Below are positions 27,597 through 39,415 of a stretch of DNA of 64,000 nt, one piece after another (position 1 is the first letter of the stretch; the number at the start of each line of letters is the position of its first letter). The stretch comes from Fodinibius halophilus (lineage in GTDB: Bacteria > Bacteroidota > Rhodothermia > Balneolales > Balneolaceae), in the NCBI RefSeq assembly GCF_011059105.1, contig NZ_JAALLS010000018.1, positions 32,672 to 96,671 of the forward strand. Direction: 5' to 3'. Under the pieces are notes generated by a model, which saw only the letters and a list, made by a program, of their open reading frames with translations, was not told where the DNA came from and ran no database searches. The position numbers and the translations under genes were made by a program.

Positions 27597-28424
27597 TTAT
27601 GATGTCAGCTCTTGAACGTATCGATTTGTTGATTTCTTTTGTGCATCTTCAGAAAGTTTACCAAATCTGCGATCACGTTCTTGAAAAGATTGGATTGCTT
27701 TATATAATTCATCGCGGCGAAAATCGGGCCAATACGTTTCCGTAATGTACAATTCAGAATAAGCCAGTTGCCAAAGTAAAAAATTACTGATGCGATATTC
27801 ACCGCTGGTTCGAATAATCAGCTCCGGGTCGGGAATATCCGCCGTTGATAAATGGGCTCCTATCATTTCATCATCAATATCATCGGGATCGATGTCACCA
27901 TCCTTAATTCGGTGAGCCATCTTTTTAACCGCTTCAGTAATATCCCACCGCCCCGAATAACTAAGTGCCAAGCACAAATGAAGCCGATCATTATCCTTCG
28001 TTAAATCGATAGCTTCCTGTAATTCTCGCTGACATTTTTTAGGAAACCGATCGATCTGACCAATTGTTTCCAGCTTAATATTATTTTCTTTCAGGTTCTC
28101 GGCCTCTTTGCGAAGTGAGCTGGCCAACAAGCGCATAAGAGCATTGACCTCTATCTTTGGGCGCCCCCAATTTTCAGTTGAGAACGCATATAACGTTAAA
28201 TACTTAACGCCAATTTGTGCACACGCTTCTGTAATATCGCGGACCGAATCGACCCCAGCCTTATGCCCATATGAACGAATATTACCCCGACTTTTAGCCC
28301 AGCGACCATTACCATCCATGATAATAGCAATATGCTCGGGGATCTCTCCCTGCTTGGTAAGGGCAGCCTGCAACTCTTTGTCGCGGCTATTCTGTTCGTT
28401 ATTTGTTAGTGAAATTGGTTTCAA
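27597..28424 (-). CDS. uppS: Undecaprenyl diphosphate synthase
   Basis: 275 residues, slightly long because of a 30-residue N-terminal extension. This cis-prenyltransferase makes the C55 lipid carrier for peptidoglycan and O-antigen. The catalytic IIMDGNGRWAKSRG, the LTLYAFSTENWGRP helix, the LALSYSGRWDI segment and the C-terminal ELIIRTSGEYRISNFLLWQ with TYWPDF are all present. It is 51 bp upstream of bamA; the cdsA and rseP genes that separate them in proteobacteria are absent. Confidence 0.96.
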   Translation of the reverse strand: MKPISLTNNEQNSRDKELQAALTKQGEIPEHIAIIMDGNGRWAKSRGNIRSYGHKAGVDSVRDITEACAQIGVKYLTLYAFSTENWGRPKIEVNALMRLLASSLRKEAENLKENNIKLETIGQIDRFPKKCQRELQEAIDLTKDNDRLHLCLALSYSGRWDITEAVKKMAHRIKDGDIDPDDIDDEMIGAHLSTADIPDPELIIRTSGEYRISNFLLWQLAYSELYITETYWPDFRRDELYKAIQSFQERDRRFGKLSEDAQKKSTNRYVQELTS

Positions 28425-28494
28425 TATGAAATATGACTGGTTTATTAAGCTATCAATATTAGAGTATTATCCCCGTTATATCAAGCTATAACTA

Positions 28495-28971
28495 TTATAA
28501 TTCCTTGAGCGCTTTACCCAATGTTATCATTTCCAATAATGCTAACGCTGCTTCACTACCTTTGTTTCCTTTATCTCCGTGAAGCCCACAACGTTCTTGG
28601 GCTTGTTTTACCGTGTCTGTAGTTAGAACGCCAAAGACCACCGGCTTATTACCCTTCATATTCAAATCAGTTACACCACGATTTACAGCATCACAAACGT
28701 AATCAAAATGGGGAGTATCGCCTTGTATAACAGCCCCTAAGGTAACCACGCCATCTACCTTTTCCAAGAGTTTACGCGCTGTAAATGGAATTTCATAGGC
28801 ACCGGGGCAGCGTGCTATCAATATATCACCTTCAGCAATGCCTTTCCCTTTCAAAGTATGAAGAGCTCCTTCCAGTAACTCATCAGTTATAAACGAATTC
28901 CACTTAGCTACGACGATACCAACTTTCACATTAGTACCATCTGTATTGCCTTCTAATTCTTGATAACTCAT
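28495..28971 (-). CDS. ribH: 6,7-dimethyl-8-ribityllumazine synthase
   Basis: 158 residues. It condenses the pyrimidinedione with dihydroxybutanone phosphate in riboflavin synthesis and forms 60-mer shells or pentamers. Motifs: GIVVAKWNSFITDELLEGA, RCPGAYEIPFTARKL, the phosphate-site GAVIQGDTPHFDYVC with its catalytic His, and PVVFGVLTTDTVKQAQERCG. The other rib genes are not in the window. It follows the PHP gene by 5 bp. No FMN riboswitch is visible before it. Confidence 0.96.
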   Translation of the reverse strand: MSYQELEGNTDGTNVKVGIVVAKWNSFITDELLEGALHTLKGKGIAEGDILIARCPGAYEIPFTARKLLEKVDGVVTLGAVIQGDTPHFDYVCDAVNRGVTDLNMKGNKPVVFGVLTTDTVKQAQERCGLHGDKGNKGSEAALALLEMITLGKALKEL

Positions 28972-28976
28972 GAAAC

Positions 28977-29816
28977 TTAAACTGATATTTTCTTTCGCTG
29001 CTTTGTCATGCGCTGGAGACGGTGCACATACTTAGCATTTATTGTGACTACTCCAAAAAACTTTTGATACTCTTTATCTCCACCGTGAAAGTCACTGCCC
29101 CCGGTTTTCAACAACTTATGTTCATTAGCAAATGCCTCAACCCATTTTTGAGTCTTATAGTTGTGGCTGGGATGAATAAACTCGATACCATCTACCCCGG
29201 CTTCTACTAGCTCAGTAAGATCATCCTTGTTATACAGGTTCCCCGGATGTGCTACAATAACTGCTCCCCCTGCCTCTTTTACCGTATCGATAACTTCGTG
29301 GTGGGTGTAATAGTCGTTCTTAATAGTACCCAGCGACTCATCACTCAAATACCGTATAAAAGCCTCTTTAAATGATGCCACATAACCTTTATCGATCAAT
29401 ACTGCTGCTATATGCGGGCGGCCGATGTTTCCGCCATTTGCTTCTGCCTTTACTTCGTTGATATCAATAAGAATACCCTCTTTGGATAGCTCATTGATAA
29501 TCCATTTCCCTCTTTCTAAACGTGAATGGTAATGACGGGCAACCAATTTTTTAATAGCAGCATGGTCGGGGTCAAAACAATAGGCTAGCAAATGACACTC
29601 ACGACCGTTAAAATCGGAGGTAATCTCTACACCGGGTATTAACTCTATACCTAACTCACGAGCCTTTTCCCGAGCTCGCTGATACCCACGAATAGTATCG
29701 TGATCCGTTATCGAAATGATATCCAATTTATGACGCTTGGCATTCCGGACCACATCTTCAGGTTCCATATGCCCGTCTGATGCCACTGTATGTATATGTA
29801 AATCTGCTTTTGCCAC
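28977..29816 (-). CDS. PHP-domain metal-dependent phosphoesterase (RNase AM/TrpH-like)
   Basis: 279 residues. The four PHP motifs are visible: ADLHIHTVASDG at the N-terminus, ISITDHDTIRG, GVEITSDFNGRECHLLAY, and the late VAHPGN and GGSDFHGG. The nearest characterised relatives hydrolyse 3',5'-nucleotide bisphosphates or the 5' ends of RNA (YciV/RNase AM). The start is a GTG at 29816 that shares one base with the protease stop (TAGTG), so the two are coupled. Substrate not proven. Confidence 0.88.
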   Translation of the reverse strand: MAKADLHIHTVASDGHMEPEDVVRNAKRHKLDIISITDHDTIRGYQRAREKARELGIELIPGVEITSDFNGRECHLLAYCFDPDHAAIKKLVARHYHSRLERGKWIINELSKEGILIDINEVKAEANGGNIGRPHIAAVLIDKGYVASFKEAFIRYLSDESLGTIKNDYYTHHEVIDTVKEAGGAVIVAHPGNLYNKDDLTELVEAGVDGIEFIHPSHNYKTQKWVEAFANEHKLLKTGGSDFHGGDKEYQKFFGVVTINAKYVHRLQRMTKQRKKISV

Positions 29817-31471
29817 TAGTTAGAAACCGATAAAATGTTATTATAACGACTCGAATCCATTAATACCTTTACCGCTTCATTCACCACTCTGTCATAAGGT
29901 AATGAGGCAGAATACTGCCCCTTCTTCCCCTTGTAACGGGCAATTAACTCTTGGTAAAGAAGTTGGTCAATCACATCACGCTGATTATAAAAAGCCTGCG
30001 TTTTATTTGATTCAATCTTATTGCCGAGTGCAGTAAGATGTTTCTTTTCATCTTCAGCTATCTGCAATGCCGAATCGATCTTTGCCAGATATTTTTCGGA
30101 AGGAGTTTCATATTCAAATTCCTGATCTTCTATATAACGTTGGAATTTTTCAAATAATGTATCAGCCCCCATTTTGTGCTCTAACGAATCATGATTTGCT
30201 GCATACTTATTGGCAAATTTAAAAATCATATTCTGCTGCATTAAAGAAGTTTGGAGCAGGCTGGGTTTTTTATCCGATATTTGAATATCCGGGCTAATGC
30301 CATCCCCGTCAAAAACTGGACGTCCACTTTTTGTTCTAAATTTTCTGCGGGTAGAATCAGGTTTATTGACAACACTGTTATTTTGATCATGCGTATAGGT
30401 AACCGACTGTATACTTCTTCCACTGGGTATATAGTAGCGAGATGTTGTCAACTTTAGGGAGGTATTATAAGATAACGGGCGTACAACCTGAACCAAGCCT
30501 TTCCCAAAGCTCTGCTCACCCATAATAACAGCGCGATCGAGATCTTGCATAGCCCCTGCCACAATCTCAGAAGCACTGGCACTTCCTCCATTTTGCAATA
30601 TCACCACAGAGAGATCCGGAAGAAGAGGAGTTTCCTTAGTCTTAAAACTATTATTATGCTGACGTAACCGCCCCCTCGTTTCTACCACCGTTCTACCCTG
30701 TGGCACAAACTTATCTACCAAGCCTACTGCCTGATCTAATAATCCCCCCGGATTATTTCTTAGATCCAACACTAATCCCTGCAACTCTTTTTGAGCCTGT
30801 AAGTGCTCAATAGCCTCTTGTACTTCTCCGGCTGCATTTTGAGAAAAACGGCTTAATAGTATGTATCCAACTTTTTTCTGTTCTCCCACAAAACCCACAT
30901 ATGGCACATTTTTCACTTCAACGCGCTGTCGCGTCAATTCAAATTTCAGCGGATCATCGATGCCATATCGCTGAACCGTCATAGTAACAGTAGTGCCCGG
31001 CTCACCGGTTGTTAAGCTACGAACCTCTTCGGGACTTAAGCTATTTACTGGAACCCCATCAACAGCCGTTATAACATCTCCCGTTCGTATTCCTTTGCTA
31101 TGGGCCGAATATCCCTCCAGGGGGGCAATAACTACAATATCATCCCCCCGATATCCCACATCCATACCAACCCCGCCGTAGCTTCCGCGGGTCATTATCT
31201 CCATACTCTGATTATCAGCCTCATCAATCAACACTGTATATGGATCCAGGGATTCGAGCATGGCATCAATCCCCTTTCGCATAAGCTGCTCCGGGTTTAC
31301 CTCATCCACATAATGCAGCGACACCTCCCGATATACTTCACTAAAAATGGTAAAATTCTTTTTGATGAGGAAATAGATATCCGGGTTGCGTACCAATCCC
31401 ATTACGGCCAGCGATGTTATCGCCAGCACACTACCGGCTACAATTTTTTTCCATTTCCCCATAAAAGACAA
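29816..31471 (-). CDS. S41 family C-terminal processing peptidase (CtpA-like)
   Basis: 551 residues. An N-terminal membrane segment or signal anchor (9-26) is followed by the S41 N-domain, a PDZ domain (about 95-185, GVGMDVGYRGDDIVVIAPLE) and the peptidase core with LDLRNNPGGLLDQAVGLVDK, the catalytic serine in GGSASASEI (295-303) and Lys324 in SFGKGLVQ. These periplasmic enzymes trim the C-termini of envelope proteins and wall hydrolases. A 150-residue helical tail follows the core. It lies 2 bp after the lytic transglycosylase gene, which may be one of its targets (inference). Confidence 0.93.
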   Translation of the reverse strand: MSFMGKWKKIVAGSVLAITSLAVMGLVRNPDIYFLIKKNFTIFSEVYREVSLHYVDEVNPEQLMRKGIDAMLESLDPYTVLIDEADNQSMEIMTRGSYGGVGMDVGYRGDDIVVIAPLEGYSAHSKGIRTGDVITAVDGVPVNSLSPEEVRSLTTGEPGTTVTMTVQRYGIDDPLKFELTRQRVEVKNVPYVGFVGEQKKVGYILLSRFSQNAAGEVQEAIEHLQAQKELQGLVLDLRNNPGGLLDQAVGLVDKFVPQGRTVVETRGRLRQHNNSFKTKETPLLPDLSVVILQNGGSASASEIVAGAMQDLDRAVIMGEQSFGKGLVQVVRPLSYNTSLKLTTSRYYIPSGRSIQSVTYTHDQNNSVVNKPDSTRRKFRTKSGRPVFDGDGISPDIQISDKKPSLLQTSLMQQNMIFKFANKYAANHDSLEHKMGADTLFEKFQRYIEDQEFEYETPSEKYLAKIDSALQIAEDEKKHLTALGNKIESNKTQAFYNQRDVIDQLLYQELIARYKGKKGQYSASLPYDRVVNEAVKVLMDSSRYNNILSVSN

Positions 31472-31473
31472 CC

Positions 31474-33477
31474 CTACTCAGGCTTAATATTCAACTTTTG
31501 CCCCACATAAATTCTGGAATTACTCAACCCATTAAGACGCTTTATTTGACTTACCGATACTCCAAATGAGTTCGCAATTTCAGTAAGTGTGTCATTACTT
31601 CGTACGGTATACTGTATCGATTCTCCTGAATCATCTGCAGAAGCCAGATATGCTTCTGTTACATCTTTACCGGACTGTTGTTCCCGTTCAATCTGCTGTT
31701 TCTTGCTATAAGACATCGTGTTTATCTGGCTGTAATATGCTTTTTTCGACTTTGGTACATATATAACCAAATCCTCTCCGGCCCTAATAACATTCGATGT
31801 CCCATTCCAGGAACGAATCTGCCATGCTCTAACATCATACCATTCTGCAATATGTCCTATAGTATCACCACTTTTAACTTCGTAAGTAAATTTAACAGAA
31901 TTTGCAGGGGCTTTTGATTTTGATCGTTTGCGAGAAGTAGAGGTTTTGCCCCGCGGTTGATTCGTCGGTCGATTAACAGCAATCTGCTCGTTGCTTCCGG
32001 GTGCCAGTGGAACTACAATTTTTTGCCCGGGATAAATAGTTTTAGACAGGCTCTCATTAGTCTCATAAAGCGCTCTGACTGATGTTCCATACTTTTGGGC
32101 AATATAACCTAAGGTTTCTCCCGAATTTACCGTATGCATAGCCACATTTTGGCTGCGTTTATTTTTAGGAATATCTTCGTAGTTAGAAGCAAATCGCTCT
32201 TTTGTACCTACCGGTAACTTTAAGGGATATTTATTGCCGGGAGGCGTTGCCCATCGCAACAATTCCGGGTTATATTCTTTAAGCTTATCAGTACTAATTC
32301 CGGCAGCATCAGCTAAGGCATCTAATGGCATTAAAGGTGCTACTTTATGTACCTTGTAGACATATTCGTCATTTTTATACTCTTCTTTGAAACCAAATTC
32401 TGTAGGGTTCATATTAATCATTGTAGCCGCAATAAAACCCGGTACATAACCTTGGGTTTCGCGGGGAAGGTATGGAAAAGCAGCCCAATAATCTTCTTTG
32501 CCAGCTGCCCGTATTGCTCGTTTTAAACCCCGGGGACTAATATTATAATTAGCCATTGCCAAGTGCCAATCGCCCCAAATGTTATATAAATCTTTCAGGT
32601 GCCGGGCTGCTGCACGGGTCGCTTTTTCAGGGTCCCTTCGTTCATCTATCCACCAGTTAACTTCTAATCCATACATAGAGCCGGTTGCCCGGATAAATTG
32701 CCACATCCCAACCGCGGATGCCCAGCTTCTTGCCTGGGGATTAAGTCCGCTTTCCACCATCGCAAGATGGGTAAGTTCGGTGGGCACTCCTTCGGCTTCA
32801 AAAATTTCGCGCATCATTGGAAAATACTTTTCCTTACGCTCTAACCACGACTCCATTACCTCCGGTCGTTTGAGGGTAAAATACATCAGGTGACGGTTAA
32901 CCTGACGGTTTTGTACTAATGGAACCTCTGTTTTGGGTGTCGTAATATTATTCGGAAGCACATACTCCTCATTCATCCAGTCATCATCACCCGAATACAA
33001 CTCTTTCTGGATAGCAAAAATCTCCCCCTCTACTTTATTAGCTGAATCCTGAATCCCATAAAATTCACGGTACTCCGTCATTACTGAACGATACAACTCA
33101 CTAAACCGGGGATTTGACTGCACCTCTGGGTACGTATCTAACAGAGCCTGCAGAGAGTTCAGTGCATCCTTAATATGCTTTTCTGCACTTAGCGGATCAT
33201 CCTGTACCTGAGCCTCCACGGCATTTACATGGGTGCGATAGATATCGGAGATACGACGCATCACATCTTTTTCAAAATTATCCAGCTTTTGTTTGGTGGG
33301 TTCAGCAGATGTCGAAAACTCATCATCCTCTGCTACCATAGGATTATCATAAGGAAGCAGTTTGGGCGAAAAATCTATTTCTTCCAGTTGAATTTTTGTG
33401 GTGTCTTGCTGTGCTATACCCGGATAAACTCCAACAATTAAAATAAGGATGAAAAGCGAATGTAACTTCTTCTGCAT
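31474..33477 (-). CDS. MltD-like lytic transglycosylase with three LysM domains
   Basis: 667 residues. Signal peptide (MQKKLHSLFILILIVGVYPG), a helical linker, then a GH23-type SLT domain at about 205-345 with the catalytic glutamate in HLAMVESGLNP and the family's AVGMWQFIRATGSMYGL and WHLAMANYN. Three LysM domains (about 450-495, 550-595, 620-667; each with a SGETLGYIA or SGDTIGHIA type opening) bind the glycan. It cleaves peptidoglycan between MurNAc and GlcNAc. It is the first gene of the long minus-strand envelope block. Confidence 0.94.
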   Translation of the reverse strand: MQKKLHSLFILILIVGVYPGIAQQDTTKIQLEEIDFSPKLLPYDNPMVAEDDEFSTSAEPTKQKLDNFEKDVMRRISDIYRTHVNAVEAQVQDDPLSAEKHIKDALNSLQALLDTYPEVQSNPRFSELYRSVMTEYREFYGIQDSANKVEGEIFAIQKELYSGDDDWMNEEYVLPNNITTPKTEVPLVQNRQVNRHLMYFTLKRPEVMESWLERKEKYFPMMREIFEAEGVPTELTHLAMVESGLNPQARSWASAVGMWQFIRATGSMYGLEVNWWIDERRDPEKATRAAARHLKDLYNIWGDWHLAMANYNISPRGLKRAIRAAGKEDYWAAFPYLPRETQGYVPGFIAATMINMNPTEFGFKEEYKNDEYVYKVHKVAPLMPLDALADAAGISTDKLKEYNPELLRWATPPGNKYPLKLPVGTKERFASNYEDIPKNKRSQNVAMHTVNSGETLGYIAQKYGTSVRALYETNESLSKTIYPGQKIVVPLAPGSNEQIAVNRPTNQPRGKTSTSRKRSKSKAPANSVKFTYEVKSGDTIGHIAEWYDVRAWQIRSWNGTSNVIRAGEDLVIYVPKSKKAYYSQINTMSYSKKQQIEREQQSGKDVTEAYLASADDSGESIQYTVRSNDTLTEIANSFGVSVSQIKRLNGLSNSRIYVGQKLNIKPE

Positions 33478-33604
33478 AGATATTTTCCGTCTTAGTAGAT
33501 TAAAAGATGTATAATACTTTGTTATGTAAAGGATTCAGTGAAAGCTCCCCAAACCACACCGAAACATACTAACGAACACAACGTAATTTTAGCATAAAAA
33601 AATT

Positions 33605-35281
33605 TTATCTTCGGTTATCGGTCCAGCCTTGTACTATCGGCACCCTTCTTCCGGTACCAAATGCCTTGCTACTCATCTTCAAAGCCGGGGCCGCCTGGAA
33701 CCGTTTATATTCCATATTATCGACCAATACAACAATTTGTTTAACTACCGTACTATCATAACCACGATCGGTAATATCTTCAACCGAAGCCTGATCTTCA
33801 ATATAAGCTTTCAAAATAGCATCCAAGACCTCATATTCGGGCAAACTATCAGCATCTTTTTGATCCGGACGCAGTTCTGCGCTCGGTGGTTTTTCTAAAA
33901 TGTTCTTTGGGATAACCGTTTCATTAAAGTACTCATTATTTAACCAATGAGCCATCTCATATACCTCTGTTTTATACAGATCAGCAATAATGCCCAAACC
34001 ACCCGACATATCCCCATATAACGTACAATAGCCAGTTGCCAGCTCCGATTTATTACCCGTATTTAACAGCATGTGTCCAAACTTATTGGAGTAGGCCATC
34101 AACAATGTACCGCGAATGCGGGGTTGTAGATTTTCTTCGGCCACTCCAAAATCTGTATCCTTAAAAAAGGGATTTAACAACTCATTAAACTGGTTATAAA
34201 CCTCCCCAATAGGAAGTTCATGACATGGAATGCCCAAGTTTTCGGCCAGTTTTTCTGAATCACTTATACTCCCCTCAGATGAAAACTCAGAAGGCATTGT
34301 AATACCTACCACATTAGCTTTGCCCAGTGCCTCAACAGCGATTGTTGCTACCAGTGCAGAGTCAATACCTCCACTTAGCCCCAATATGACCTTATCAGAA
34401 ATAGCTGTTTTCTTCAAATAATCCCGAAGTCCTACTTTAATGCCTTTGAACATCTGGGCAATGGGGATTGGCACTTCCACAGTATCATTAGATTCAGATC
34501 GTAATGTAGGTTCTTTTTCCTCCCAATAAAGATCTGTAAAATCCTCCTCAAATAATGCACAACGGCTAACCAGATCTCCATCTGCATCAATAGCCATTGA
34601 ATCACCATCCGAAACAAGTTCGGTATTTCCGCCCACCTGGTTGGCATAAAAGACAGGGATATTCCATTTTCTGGCGTGTTGCTGGAGCATCTTTTGACGC
34701 TTAGCCGGTTTATTTTGCGCATAGGGAGAAGCTGACACATTACAGATAGCCTCAGCTCCTGCTTCTGCTAGTTCTTTAACCGGGTTTACATCATAACTGA
34801 GGTACGAAAGTTCAAAATTGTGCCAAATATCCTCACAAACGGTTATACCCAGCTTTCTTCCCTTAAAGTTTATACACTCAAAAGTGTTAGCAGGTTCAAA
34901 ATAACGCAATTCATCATACACATCGTAAGTAGGAAGCAACGCTTTATTCACCACTGCTGATACCTCTCCACCATCAGCCAGGATAGCACTGTTATAACAC
35001 TTTCGGCCACTTTTAGCCGTATTGGGTGTTACGGTACCAAACAGTACCGGTGACGCGTTTTTTGTGTGTCCAATGATACGCTCATTAATATCATACACGG
35101 CGTCCAAAAACTGGGGGCGCTCAAGGAGATCCATGGGAGGATAACCACAAACGACCAGCTCCGGAAGTATTAACAGATCTACACTTGAGTTTTCAGCATC
35201 ATTCATGGCCTTTTTGATGAGCTCAAAATTTCCTTCGAGATCACCAATTGTTGTATTAAGCTGGCCTAAACGTATTTTCAT
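33605..35281 (-). CDS. nadE: Glutamine-dependent NAD+ synthetase
   Basis: 558 residues. The N-terminal nitrilase-type glutaminase has its Glu-Lys-Cys triad in LILPELVVCGYPP, ALLPTYDVYDE and LGITVCEDIW; ammonia passes to the C-terminal synthetase, which amidates deamido-NAD+ and has the PP-loop LGLSGGIDSALVATIA and the GNKSELATGYCTLYGDMSGG segment. It is the two-domain, glutamine-using form. It follows the amidohydrolase gene by 20 bp on the same strand. Confidence 0.96.
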   Translation of the reverse strand: MKIRLGQLNTTIGDLEGNFELIKKAMNDAENSSVDLLILPELVVCGYPPMDLLERPQFLDAVYDINERIIGHTKNASPVLFGTVTPNTAKSGRKCYNSAILADGGEVSAVVNKALLPTYDVYDELRYFEPANTFECINFKGRKLGITVCEDIWHNFELSYLSYDVNPVKELAEAGAEAICNVSASPYAQNKPAKRQKMLQQHARKWNIPVFYANQVGGNTELVSDGDSMAIDADGDLVSRCALFEEDFTDLYWEEKEPTLRSESNDTVEVPIPIAQMFKGIKVGLRDYLKKTAISDKVILGLSGGIDSALVATIAVEALGKANVVGITMPSEFSSEGSISDSEKLAENLGIPCHELPIGEVYNQFNELLNPFFKDTDFGVAEENLQPRIRGTLLMAYSNKFGHMLLNTGNKSELATGYCTLYGDMSGGLGIIADLYKTEVYEMAHWLNNEYFNETVIPKNILEKPPSAELRPDQKDADSLPEYEVLDAILKAYIEDQASVEDITDRGYDSTVVKQIVVLVDNMEYKRFQAAPALKMSSKAFGTGRRVPIVQGWTDNRR

Positions 35282-35301
35282 AAAAAATCAGATCGCAAAT
35301 A

Positions 35302-36978
35302 TTATTGTTCCGCTGAGTAGACTTGTTCCCCGGCAACCCAGCTTTCCAGAACTTTAGTTTCCCATATTTCTATGGCGGGAACTTCAAAAATATCTCGGTC
35401 AACCAGAATAAAGTCGGCCCATTTCCCGGGTTCAAGACTTCCCAGCACCTCTTCCTGATGACCGGCATAAGCCGCATTCAGGGTGAATGATTTTAGGGCT
35501 TGGGCTCTGCTTAAGCGCTCAGAAGGATACCATCCTCCCTCGGGATTACCCTGATGATCTTGCCGAGTTATTGCCGAATACAATCCATAAAAGGGATTTA
35601 CATTTTCTACAGGAAAATCAGAACCCGAGGCCACTACTGTGCCCTGATCCCAAAAGGTCTGCCATGCATATCCGCCTTTTATACGCTCAGCACCAACACG
35701 ATCTTCGGCCATATTCATATCACTTGTTGCATGGGTCGGCTGCATAGAAGCAATGATATTTAACTCTTTAAAGCGGGGAATATCTTTAGGAGATACTATC
35801 TGTGCGTGCTCAACGCGATGCCGCAATCCCTGTTCTCCAAGACTATCTTTCACATTCTCAAAACTGTTAAGCGCTACGCGGTTAGCACGATCACCGATAG
35901 CGTGCACATTGGCCTGGTAACCTGCGGAAGCTGTTTTTAAAATCTTTCCAGTTAGCTCTTCTTCTGATAAAAACAGCAACCCTTTGTTATCCTGATCATC
36001 AGAGTAGGGCTCTATCATAGCAGCTCCACGACTCCCCAGCGCTCCGTCAGAATAGAGCTTTACACTCCTCAGGGCCAACTTATCATCTGCATAGGAATTG
36101 ACCGGTCCACCTTCCGACAGCTTATCAAAGGTTTCTCCTGCCCCGCTTATCATTCCGTAAATACGTGTCGTTAACTTTCCGTTATCGGCAAAATCTTTAT
36201 ACAATTCCCATGCCTCAACAGAAACCCCGGCATCATGCGCCCCGGTTAAGCCATGGCTTCTCATCTGTTGCAGAGCCTTCTCAAATGCCAGCTTTCGCTC
36301 CTTATCTGTTGGCTCAGGAATCTCAGCCTCGACAAGGCTCATTGCAGCATCCACAAATACGCCCGTAGGCTCCCCATCTTCATCGCGAATAATCTTTCCT
36401 CCTTTGGGAGCTTTTGTCTCAGCCGTAATTCCGGCCAGTTCCATCGCTTTTGAATTTGCCCATCCGGCGTGGCCATCAACCCGTGCCAGCCATACGGGGC
36501 GCTCATTTTCAGCTTTATCCAGCTCTTCTGCAGTGGGGAATCGCCCAATATCCCAATGGGTATGATTCCATCCGCGGCCCTGCACCCAATTGATATCGGA
36601 ATATTTTGCTGCATACTCTTCAACCTTAGAAAGTGCTTCATCTAAAGATTGAGTGCCTGTTAAATCAGCATTCATCTGCTGAAATCCTAACCCCATAACA
36701 TGGCCGTGTGCATCGATGAGCCCCGGCAGCATAACCTTGCCATCGCCATCTATTATCTTCGTAGATCCGTTACTTTTGAAGGTCGTATCACTATAAACAT
36801 CAATGACTTTACCATTTTCAAATGCTATGGCAGAAAACTCTTTTAGATCACCATCATAAAAGGTATACCCTTTTACATTTTCTATAACAGTAGTCTCTGT
36901 TTTATCACTCTTCTGACAAGAAAAGCTAATAAATGCAAACAGTACGAGTAGAATCGCTGGGAATCGTATAATAGACAT
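35302..36978 (-). CDS. YtcJ-like amidohydrolase, predicted lipoprotein
   Basis: 558 residues from the ATG at 36978. A lipoprotein signal ends in ISFSC with the lipidated Cys at residue 21, so the enzyme is exported and probably membrane-tethered. The amidohydrolase core has the metal-binding DAHGHVMGLG, the segments NVHAIGDRANR and RHRVEHAQIV, and SGSDFPVENVNP near the end, as in the YtcJ/amidohydrolase_3 group. These hydrolyse amide or ring C-N bonds in varied substrates; the substrate here is unknown. A TTG two codons upstream is the only alternative start. Confidence 0.88.
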   Translation of the reverse strand: MSIIRFPAILLVLFAFISFSCQKSDKTETTVIENVKGYTFYDGDLKEFSAIAFENGKVIDVYSDTTFKSNGSTKIIDGDGKVMLPGLIDAHGHVMGLGFQQMNADLTGTQSLDEALSKVEEYAAKYSDINWVQGRGWNHTHWDIGRFPTAEELDKAENERPVWLARVDGHAGWANSKAMELAGITAETKAPKGGKIIRDEDGEPTGVFVDAAMSLVEAEIPEPTDKERKLAFEKALQQMRSHGLTGAHDAGVSVEAWELYKDFADNGKLTTRIYGMISGAGETFDKLSEGGPVNSYADDKLALRSVKLYSDGALGSRGAAMIEPYSDDQDNKGLLFLSEEELTGKILKTASAGYQANVHAIGDRANRVALNSFENVKDSLGEQGLRHRVEHAQIVSPKDIPRFKELNIIASMQPTHATSDMNMAEDRVGAERIKGGYAWQTFWDQGTVVASGSDFPVENVNPFYGLYSAITRQDHQGNPEGGWYPSERLSRAQALKSFTLNAAYAGHQEEVLGSLEPGKWADFILVDRDIFEVPAIEIWETKVLESWVAGEQVYSAEQ

Positions 36979-37058
36979 GAGCAAAGGTTTGTTAGAATTT
37001 AAGCCTCTAAATTTATGACAATCAATCTAGGATAAAAAATGTATTCATATTGATAGAA

Positions 37059-37532
37059 CTAGCTACCGGTGAAAATAGGATAGGTATCTCGTTGTCCCCA
37101 ATTCTTTAGCTTATCTTCTAAACTTTGAGGCGCCCAGGGTATACGATCTAATTCTGAAAAAGGGATCCACCTTAAATCTTTTAGCAGTTGTTTATCGCTG
37201 CCCAACTCTGGGTCACTGCCAAGCTCTTTTTGGCCCCTTTTCTTACTGACTTCAAAATAAAACTCCAGGGCATGGAAAGGGGGAGAGACCAACTCATTGA
37301 TATGCACAAGCTCACCAACTTCAATCTCAAGATTTGTTTCTTCGTGGAATTCACGCTTTAGGCACTCCTCCATCGTCTCCCCAAATTCAATTCCTCCTCC
37401 CGGGGGCATCCAAAGCAATTTATCGGTAACCGGAGAATGAAGCTGGATGAGCAAAATAGCATCTGGCTGTACCAGCAGCCCACACACACGAGTACGCAGT
37501 TGATGCGAAAAAGCTGATACGTCAGCATTCAT
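37059..37532 (-). CDS. Nudix hydrolase
   Basis: 157 residues with a complete Nudix box running from GGGIEFGETMEECLKREF to the following HEETNLEI, which holds the metal-binding glutamates. These enzymes hydrolyse nucleoside diphosphates linked to another group. The N-terminal strand LRTRVCGLLVQPDAILLIQL is typical of the MutT-like group. It starts 10 bp after pyrG, so it may act in nucleotide pool cleaning, but the substrate cannot be predicted. Confidence 0.9.
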   Translation of the reverse strand: MNADVSAFSHQLRTRVCGLLVQPDAILLIQLHSPVTDKLLWMPPGGGIEFGETMEECLKREFHEETNLEIEVGELVHINELVSPPFHALEFYFEVSKKRGQKELGSDPELGSDKQLLKDLRWIPFSELDRIPWAPQSLEDKLKNWGQRDTYPIFTGS

Positions 37533-37542
37533 ACAAGATGGA

Positions 37543-39210
<1,668 letters not shown>

Positions 39211-39415
39211 TTAATTGAGGCGTTAAAAATACAAAATATCATCCTGAATTTAGCTCAAAACCATAGCCAAAACCCTATAAAGACACACAGGCCCTGAAAT
39301 AAATTCAGAAAGAAGATAATGTTTTAATTTCCCACTTATTTGAAAAGAAAATAGAAGGTTTGTGCTCAGCATTCAAATGAGAGCAGAAGTTTTTTAAAAA
39401 AATATTGAACCTACC

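Noticed and set aside
28495..28976. FMN riboswitch before ribH
   Set aside because: Only 5 bp separate ribH from the upstream gene and no conserved FMN aptamer words are visible.
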